The position numbers were made by a program, and so were the translations under genes. A stretch of DNA of 64,000 bases, from assembly GCF_023660105.1 (NCBI RefSeq), contig NZ_JAMHGA010000032.1:1-64000 (forward strand). The letters run 5' to 3'. Of this stretch, positions 59,018 to 64,000 are shown piece after piece; the first letter of the stretch is position 1; each line of letters opens with the position of its first letter. The DNA is from Desulfovibrio aminophilus (lineage in GTDB: Bacteria > Desulfobacterota > Desulfovibrionia > Desulfovibrionales > Desulfovibrionaceae). The notes beneath the pieces are model-generated. The model was given only the letters and a program-made list of their open reading frames with translations. It did no database searches and was not told the DNA's origin.

Positions 59018-59899
59018 GTGTCCGCCCGTGTCCTGTGCCTGCTCCTGCTTCTTCTGGCCCTGTCCCTCCCGGCCCATGCCGGGCCCGTGGAGGTCTTCCA
59101 GCCCCTGGAACAGAACCTGAGCCCCATGCAGCTGCGGGCCAAGGCCCGCCAGGGGGCCTTCGTCCAGGCCGTGAACCAGGCCGTGCTGGCGCTCCTGCCC
59201 GCGGCCCCCGGCGAGGCCCAGCAGGCCAAACTCCGGGAATACTTCCAGGACCGCGCCCAGCAGTACGTCACCGGCTACCAGGACGTCTCCGCCGTGCAGG
59301 AGCCCGAGGGCCTGCGCCTGACCCTGAACGTGGAGGTGAACCAGTCGGCGCTGCGGTCCATGCTGCGCCGTTGCGGCGCCTACTACACCGCCGGGCATCC
59401 GCTGGCCTACGACCTGCGCCTGCTCAGCCCGCTCACGGCCGAGGAGTCGCGCCGCCTGGACGACCTGGCGGTCATGGGCGGGCTGGAGCGCCACGCCGGG
59501 GCCCTGCCCGAGTTCACCCTGGAGCGCGGAGTGGGCACGCTCTGGAAGGGCACCCTGCGCACTCCCGAGACCCAGCTTTCGGACACCCAGCCCGATCCCG
59601 TGGGCCTTTGGGAAAAGCTTTGGAACCGCTATTTCGCGGGGCAGACCACGGCCGCGGCCGGAAACTTCACGGTGCTGCGGGTGTCCGGCTGGTTCTCGCC
59701 CGACGGCGCGGCCGAGTTCGACCGCATGCTGCGCGCGTTCGGCGCGGTCCAGGACGTGCAGATGCTCGGCATGGAGCTGGCCACCTCGGGCGTGGCCGCC
59801 TCCTGGCGCTTCAAGGTGGTGGACGCCGAAGCCCTGGAGGCCCGGCTCAAGGAGTATCTCCCCTCGCGGGGCCTGACGCGGACGCAATCCGGCGGCTGA
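59018..59899 (+). CDS. Exported protein of unknown function, DUF2066-like features
   Basis: A 293-residue protein with a signal peptide (VLCLLLLLLALSLPAHA). The mature region begins with VEVFQPLEQNLSPMQLRAKARQ and contains AFVQAVNQAVLALLP and a YVTGYQDVSAVQEPEGLRLTLNVEVNQ-type strand-helix order. This recalls periplasmic proteins whose first domain is a cystatin-like helix-sheet repeat; the resemblance is weak. Start GTG 59018 is four bases after the preceding exported-protein gene, so the genes form a pair. No Cys motif or enzyme signature. Confidence 0.78.
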   Translation: MSARVLCLLLLLLALSLPAHAGPVEVFQPLEQNLSPMQLRAKARQGAFVQAVNQAVLALLPAAPGEAQQAKLREYFQDRAQQYVTGYQDVSAVQEPEGLRLTLNVEVNQSALRSMLRRCGAYYTAGHPLAYDLRLLSPLTAEESRRLDDLAVMGGLERHAGALPEFTLERGVGTLWKGTLRTPETQLSDTQPDPVGLWEKLWNRYFAGQTTAAAGNFTVLRVSGWFSPDGAAEFDRMLRAFGAVQDVQMLGMELATSGVAASWRFKVVDAEALEARLKEYLPSRGLTRTQSGG

Positions 59900-59906
59900 G
59901 GTGCGC

Positions 59907-60491
59907 ATGCCTCTCCGGGAAGACAACTGGACCATCCCCAACCTGCTGACGATCTCCCGGATTCTGCTCACTCCGGCCTTTGTGGCGGCCTTCGCCAGCC
60001 ACCGTTTCGACCTGGCCTGGGGCCTGTTCGCCTTGGCCGGGCTGACCGACGCCCTGGACGGGCTCCTGGCCCGGCTGCTGCACCAGCGCACCCGCCTGGG
60101 CGGCATGCTCGACCCCCTGGCCGACAAGGTCCTGCTCGTGACCTCCTTCATCTGCCTGTCCCTGGCGGGCTTCCTGCCCGCCTGGCTGGCCGCCCTGGTG
60201 GTCAGCCGCGACGCCATCATCGTGGGCGGGCTGGTGATGCTCAACTTCTGGGGCGTGGAGGTGCGCAACAAGATCCGTCCGTCGCTCTGGGGCAAGCTGA
60301 CCACCGCCTCGCAGATCAGTCTCGTCTTCGTGGTCATGCTCCAGGGGTCGCTGGGGCGTTCCTGGCCCCTGCTCCTGGACGGGCTGATTCTTCTCGCCGC
60401 GGCCTTGACTGCGGTGTCGGGATTGCATTACGTGCGGCGTGGTTTCGCCCTGTTCCCGGTCCCGGATGACGACGAACGTTTCCGGCGGTAA
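59907..60491 (+). CDS. CDP-alcohol phosphatidyltransferase family protein
   Basis: A 194-residue membrane enzyme. The motif D-x2-DG-x2-AR-x8-G-x3-D-x3-D is complete (Asp48, Asp51, Gly52, Arg56, Asp69, Asp73). The N-terminus NWTIPNLLTISRILLTP is PgsA-like. As a canonical PgsA is encoded at 16150, this paralogue may make cardiolipin or another phospholipid; this is inference. ATG 59907 is preferred over GTG 59901 because GAGG lies five bases before it. It is followed by the SulP gene after 21 bp. Confidence 0.9.
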   Translation: MPLREDNWTIPNLLTISRILLTPAFVAAFASHRFDLAWGLFALAGLTDALDGLLARLLHQRTRLGGMLDPLADKVLLVTSFICLSLAGFLPAWLAALVVSRDAIIVGGLVMLNFWGVEVRNKIRPSLWGKLTTASQISLVFVVMLQGSLGRSWPLLLDGLILLAAALTAVSGLHYVRRGFALFPVPDDDERFRR

Positions 60492-60512
60492 CGGGCGCTC
60501 CTGGGGGGGGCA

Positions 60513-62732
60513 GTGCTGCAAGAAATTCTGGAGGACCTTCGGCCCGCGCGGCTGCTGAACACCGTCAGCGTGGGACTGGCGGCGGGCCTGTTCATCGTCG
60601 TCAACCAACTTTCCTTCGCCACCCTGATCTTTTCCGGGAGCTTGAGCCACGGCGCCATCCGGGCCACGAGCCTGACGCTCTTCGGCGGCCTGGCCCTGTG
60701 CCTGGTGGTGGCCCTGATGAGCAGCTTCCGGGCCTCCGTGGCCTGTCCCCAGGACACGCCCACGGCCATCCTGGCCCCCACGGCCGGAGCCATGGCCGTG
60801 GTCCTGGCCGGGGCCTCGCCGGACACGGCCTTCGCCACCGTGGCCGCGGCCCTGGGCCTGTCCACGCTCGTCACGGCCCTGGTCTTCATCCTGCTCGGGC
60901 GCTTCCGGCTGGGCAACCTCGTGCGCTTCATGCCCTATCCCGTGGTCGGCGGGTTCCTGGCGGGCACGGGCTGGCTGCTGTTGAGCGGCAGCTTCGGGAT
61001 CATGACCGGCGCGCCGCTGAATCTGGACATCCTGGGCCAGCTCTTCACCCGGCCGAGCTACATCAAGTGGCTCCCGGGCGCGGTCATGGCCCTGTTCCTG
61101 TTCTTCGCCCTGCGGCGCTTTCGGAGCTTCTTCATCCTTCCGGTCACGCTGGTCGCCTCCCTGGCGCTCTTCCTGGCCTTCGTCTCCCTGTCCGGCATGG
61201 GCCTGGAGGGCGCGCGGGCCATGGGCCTGCTCCTGGGCGTGGGCGGCGAGGCCGCCCGCTGGCCGGTCTTCGGACCCTCGGACCTGGCCCTGGTGCGCTG
61301 GGACGTGATCTGGCGGCAGGCCGGACCGCTGCTCACCATTCCGCTGCTCTCCACGGTTTCGCTCCTGCTCAACGCCAGCGGCATCGAGCTGGGCGCGCGG
61401 CGCGACCTGGACCTGAACCGGGAACTCCTGGCCAACGGCCTGGGCAACGCGGTGGCCGGGCTGGGCTGCTCCAACGTGGGCTACGTGGCCATCAGCCTGT
61501 CCCTGTTCGGAGCCAGCACCGGCGCGCATTCCCGCATCGTGGGCCTGCTGGCCGCCCTGTTCACCGGCGCGGTGCTCTTCCTGGGCTCGAACCTCGTGGG
61601 CTCGTTCCCGCGTTTCCTCATGGGCGGCCTCGTGCTCTTCATGGGCCTGTCCACCATCTGGGAGTGGGTGGTCCAGGGCTGGCGGCACATGCCCCTGTGG
61701 GACTATCTCCTGGTCCTGTTCATCCTCCTGGTCATCGCCAACTTCGGCTTCCTCACCGGCGTGGGCGTGGGCCTGGGCGCGGCCATCGTGCTCTTCGTGG
61801 TCAACTACAGCCGCATCTCCGTGATCCGCGAGGAGAGCGACGGCACCACGCTGCGCAGCACGGTGGAGCGGCCCGTGCCGCACCAGCGCATCCTGGCGGA
61901 GCAGGGCGGCCGCATCGCCGTGTTCCGGCTCCAGGGCTTCCTGTTCTTCGGCACGGCCAACTCCCTGCTGACCCGCCTCAGCGCCTGCATGGCCGACGAG
62001 AAGCGGCGTCTGCTCTGCATCCTGCTCGACTTCCGGCAGGTCAACGGCTTCGACATCTCGGCCCTGAACAGTTTCCACCGCCTGGCCCAACTGGCCCAGA
62101 CGCGCGGCGTGACCCTGGTCTTCGCCCACGCGGGCAGGGTCTTCCTGGAGCAGCTGCGGCGCTCCGCCGGGGCCGAGGCCGAGGCGTTCCAGGCCCGGCC
62201 GGACATGGACCAGGCCCTGGAGTGCTGCGAGGAGCGCCTGCTGGAGGTGGAACTGCGGGCCCTGGAGGAACGGCGGAACCAGGGCGGCGCGGACGACTTC
62301 TTCGATCTCGTGGTGGACGACATGCTCCGGCACCTGGAGCAGAAGGAACTCTTCGAGGACATCGCGGAGCGGCTGCGGCCCTGGCTGGAGGAGCGCTCGG
62401 TGGCTCCGGACCGGGCCTTCATCGAGCAGGGGCGGCCCACCGAGGGCTTCTTCCTGCTCCTGCGGGGCACGGCCCGGGAGGACGTGAAGCGCTCCGACGG
62501 GCAGACCGTCCGCCTGCGCACCTTGGGCCCAGGCACCGTGGCCGGCGAATTGGGCGCGTCCCTGGGCTATCCGGCGCTGTCCAGCGTCGTGGCGGTCACG
62601 GAATGCTTGGTGGGCTTCTTCTCCCGGGAGAACCTCGACCGCCTGGAGCGGGAGGACCCCGCCCTGGCGCTGGCCTTCCAGAAGATGCTCAACGGCCTGC
62701 TGGAGCAGCGCCTCGTGGCGCGGGCCGGGTAG
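60513..62732 (+). CDS. SulP/SLC26-family anion transporter with STAS and cNMP-like domains
   Basis: A 739-residue membrane protein. Residues ~15-430 hold the ten-plus helices of a SulP transporter (PQDTPTAILAPTAGAMAVVL; FMPYPVVGGFLAGTGWLLL). A STAS domain follows (~455-560) with LLDFRQVNGFDISALNSFH around the usual regulatory Ser. A cyclic-nucleotide-binding-fold domain ends the protein (~615-735: FIEQGRPTEGFFLLLRGTA, GTVAGELGASLGYPALSS). The phosphate-binding cassette lacks the conserved Arg, so cAMP binding is doubtful. Substrates may be sulfate or bicarbonate; not determinable here. Start GTG 60513 after a GGGGGG run. Confidence 0.9.
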   Translation: MLQEILEDLRPARLLNTVSVGLAAGLFIVVNQLSFATLIFSGSLSHGAIRATSLTLFGGLALCLVVALMSSFRASVACPQDTPTAILAPTAGAMAVVLAGASPDTAFATVAAALGLSTLVTALVFILLGRFRLGNLVRFMPYPVVGGFLAGTGWLLLSGSFGIMTGAPLNLDILGQLFTRPSYIKWLPGAVMALFLFFALRRFRSFFILPVTLVASLALFLAFVSLSGMGLEGARAMGLLLGVGGEAARWPVFGPSDLALVRWDVIWRQAGPLLTIPLLSTVSLLLNASGIELGARRDLDLNRELLANGLGNAVAGLGCSNVGYVAISLSLFGASTGAHSRIVGLLAALFTGAVLFLGSNLVGSFPRFLMGGLVLFMGLSTIWEWVVQGWRHMPLWDYLLVLFILLVIANFGFLTGVGVGLGAAIVLFVVNYSRISVIREESDGTTLRSTVERPVPHQRILAEQGGRIAVFRLQGFLFFGTANSLLTRLSACMADEKRRLLCILLDFRQVNGFDISALNSFHRLAQLAQTRGVTLVFAHAGRVFLEQLRRSAGAEAEAFQARPDMDQALECCEERLLEVELRALEERRNQGGADDFFDLVVDDMLRHLEQKELFEDIAERLRPWLEERSVAPDRAFIEQGRPTEGFFLLLRGTAREDVKRSDGQTVRLRTLGPGTVAGELGASLGYPALSSVVAVTECLVGFFSRENLDRLEREDPALALAFQKMLNGLLEQRLVARAG

Positions 62733-62751
62733 GCCGGGCCGGACTCGGGAC

Positions 62752-62788
62752 GAAAAAAAGCCCGGAACCTTGGTTCCGGGCTTTCTTG
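62752..62788. terminator. Bidirectional intrinsic terminator between the SulP gene and tatA
   Basis: A 13-bp stem AAAGCCCGGAACC/GGTTCCGGGCTTT with A-tract before and TTTCTTG after, between convergent genes. Confidence 0.9.
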
Positions 62789-62805
62789 TCAGCGCTGGGC
62801 CGGGG

Positions 62806-63003
62806 CTACTGCTCGTCCTTGTCCTTCTTGGGCGCGCCCTTGTTGGGGGTCACGTCGATCTCTTCGGGCTCGCTGGTGGCCTTCTTGAAATTCTTGATGG
62901 CCTTGCCGAGTCCGCCGCCGATTTCCGGCAGCTTCTTGGCGCCGAAGATCACGACCACGATGAGCAGGATGATGAGCAGTTCCGACATTCCGATACCGAA
63001 CAT
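62806..63003 (-). CDS. tatA: Twin-arginine translocase subunit TatA/TatE
   Basis: A 65-residue protein. It has a short N-terminal membrane helix ([15 protein letters not shown]), the invariant [20 protein letters not shown] hinge and amphipathic helix, and a charged tail. It polymerises into the pore for folded Tat substrates such as periplasmic hydrogenases. TatB and TatC are not adjacent. Monocistronic, with its own good promoter at 63030-63058 and ribosome site GGGAGG. Confidence 0.96.
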   Translation of the reverse strand: MFGIGMSELLIILLIVVVIFGAKKLPEIGGGLGKAIKNFKKATSEPEEIDVTPNKGAPKKDKDEQ

Positions 63004-63029
63004 GGGCAGCCTCCCGAGACGTTAGGTGC

Positions 63030-63058
63030 GCTATACACGGCGCGAACGGGCAGGTCAA
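63030..63058 (-). promoter_or_regulatory. Sigma70-type promoter for tatA
   Basis: On the minus strand TTGACC (complement of 63053-63058), a 17-bp spacer, TATAGC (complement of 63030-63035). Leader ~20 nt. Confidence 0.7.
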
Positions 63059-63138
63059 TACGCCCATCGGCCTTTACTTCCGGCTCCCCGGGCCTTAAAC
63101 AAGCCTTTTCTGGCCGTTTCCGGCCGGTTGAAGGAAGG

Positions 63139-63537
63139 ATGATGGGGCTGCTCACGAGACTGCCGGGAACGGCCTGCGCCTTTTTCGAGCGCGGGCGGTG
63201 CTTTTACGAGGAACGGCTGAATCCCGGCTACCATGAGGAATGGCGCTGCCTCGTGCTCCAGCGCTGGGAGTCCGTGTACGAGGACTTCCTGCGCCAGGCC
63301 GACGCCTTCGGCCTGGAGGACGCGGCGGCCTCTGGACTTTGGCAGCGGCGCTTCGAGCGCCTGGCCGGGGCCGATCCCCAGTGTCCGAGCTTCCAGCCCG
63401 GCCGGGAGGACGAGCCCCCCGGCTGCGTGTTCGCCCAGGAAGGCCTGTGCCTGCTGTCCCTGCCGCTGTGCGAGGGCCAGTGCGCGCGTTTCAAACCCCG
63501 TGTCCTCGACCCGGCCGCGAGCCCGGCCAAGGAGTGA
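63139..63537 (+). CDS. Cysteine-rich small protein
   Basis: A 132-residue cytoplasmic protein with eight Cys. One is in TACAF, one in GRCFYEERLNPGY, one in EWRCLV, one in PQCPSFQPG, and four are grouped in PGCVFAQEGLCLLSLPLCEGQC. The spacing suggests a metal or Fe-S site, but the pattern is none I recognise. AAGGAAGG precedes tandem ATG codons (63139, 63142). Five bases separate it from the following gene, so the two are a likely operon. Confidence 0.8.
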   Translation: MMGLLTRLPGTACAFFERGRCFYEERLNPGYHEEWRCLVLQRWESVYEDFLRQADAFGLEDAAASGLWQRRFERLAGADPQCPSFQPGREDEPPGCVFAQEGLCLLSLPLCEGQCARFKPRVLDPAASPAKE

Positions 63538-63541
63538 CGGC

Positions 63542-64000
63542 ATGTTTGTCTTCTTTCCCACCATGCACGCGGAACTGCTGCCCGGCGGCGCGCCTTCCGG
63601 CGTCCTGCTGCTGGACCCGGGCTACGAGGACGCCGGTCCCGAGGGCGGACTGCGGCCCTCCGGCCTGCCCCTGGACCCGGCCACGGCCCGGGCTCTGGTG
63701 CGCGACAGCGTGCGGTTCGGCGAACAGTTCCAGGCCCCCGGCGACCTGGCGGCCTACGGCCTCACCGAGGCCCTGAAGGAGGCCGGGGAGGGCTCCGCGT
63801 CCTCCATCCAGGCCGAGTTGGCCCGGCGCATGAGCGGCCTGCCCGGCGCGCCCCAGGGCGATCCCGTGCCCGCCCAGGCCCAGATGACCTTGTTGCTGGC
63901 CTGGTTCTATGAGGAGCGCTTCCTGGAGATGCAGCGCCTGGAGCAGGGGCTGGCGGCCTCCTGGGAGGCCTTCGGCCGGGGGCTGGGCCTGGAGCCCGAG
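63542..64000 (+). CDS. Protein of unknown function (cut by the window end)
   Basis: The reading frame opens with ATG 63542 after AAGGAG and stays open to the last base (153 codons). The visible part begins MFVFFPTMHAELLPGGAP and becomes helical and acidic (MTLLLAWFYEERFLEMQRLE). It has no signal peptide or motif I recognise. Coupled to the Cys-rich gene upstream. The C-terminus is missing. Confidence 0.7.
   Translation, partial: MFVFFPTMHAELLPGGAPSGVLLLDPGYEDAGPEGGLRPSGLPLDPATARALVRDSVRFGEQFQAPGDLAAYGLTEALKEAGEGSASSIQAELARRMSGLPGAPQGDPVPAQAQMTLLLAWFYEERFLEMQRLEQGLAASWEAFGRGLGLEPE

Overview
The window reads as a chromosomal segment of a GC-rich, largely anaerobic deltaproteobacterium, most likely a member of the Desulfovibrionaceae (Desulfobacterota). 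This is an inference from gene content and order: a tig-clpP-clpX-lon block, a chemoreceptor with a C-terminal H-NOX domain beside cheA-cheR-cheB, a hydrogenase maturation protease, a Ros/MucR-type C2H2 regulator, a PaaK/ACT-domain pair, and a palindrome of the Fur-box type. Gene density is high, and coding sequence is uniformly GC-rich with strong third-position G/C. I see no insertion sequence, prophage, integrase, CRISPR array or transfer boundary.

Layout. 0-5.8 kb: the 3' end of a 5S rRNA gene and its terminator, then single-gene units (TetR regulator, HAD phosphatase, MucR-type regulator on the minus strand, a small membrane protein, a MerR-type regulator, an unknown protein, a ThiD-ThiN fusion). 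5.8-12 kb: tRNA-Leu(UAG) followed by trigger factor, ClpP, ClpX and Lon. 12-16 kb: M23 endopeptidase-like protein, hydrogenase maturation protease, CBS-pair protein, Pcm, Mrp-type ATPase. 16-23 kb: envelope, division and central-metabolism genes (pgsA, ftsB, TPR protein, lipoprotein, fbp, tsaD), then trxA-trxB-bamD. 23-32.7 kb: an orphan HisD-like remnant, a second EF-G, then the chemotaxis operon MCP(H-NOX)-cheA-cheR-cheB. 32.7-38.4 kb: DUF190-crcB, a CYTH protein, the N-degron module clpS-clpA-aat, and an HD-GYP phosphodiesterase under an apparent Fur-controlled promoter. 38.4-45.2 kb: uvrB, a K+ channel/RCK protein, ligA and dapB. 45.2-49 kb on the minus strand: rtcB-Hpt and paaK-ACT. 49-57.4 kb: nitroreductase, rsfS, gpmI and a small zinc-ribbon-like protein; EamA and LOG genes on the minus strand; then a beta-CASP nuclease, rsmD, coaD and miaA. 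57.4-64 kb: SixA, two exported proteins, a CDP-alcohol phosphatidyltransferase, a SulP-STAS-cNMP-like transporter, TatA, a Cys-rich protein, and a gene cut by the window end.

How genes work together. Three protein-quality systems lie within 30 kb: Tig/ClpXP/Lon, the ClpS-ClpA-Aat N-degron route, and TrxA/TrxB. The chemotaxis operon couples a membrane-anchored PAS+H-NOX receptor to its own kinase, methyltransferase and methylesterase. The H-NOX domain keeps the proximal His, the Y-x-S-x-R heme motif and the tyrosine that in Thermoanaerobacter H-NOX stabilises bound O2, so an O2-sensing (aerophobic) receptor is the simplest reading. The second notable regulatory signal is at 38379-38407. There a 17-bp perfect palindrome resembling a Fur box fills exactly the spacer between a -35 and a -10 element ahead of an HD-GYP gene, suggesting iron control of c-di-GMP breakdown.

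Nearly all functional calls come from recognisable motifs in the translated sequence. No database search was possible. Promoters and terminators are read by eye.
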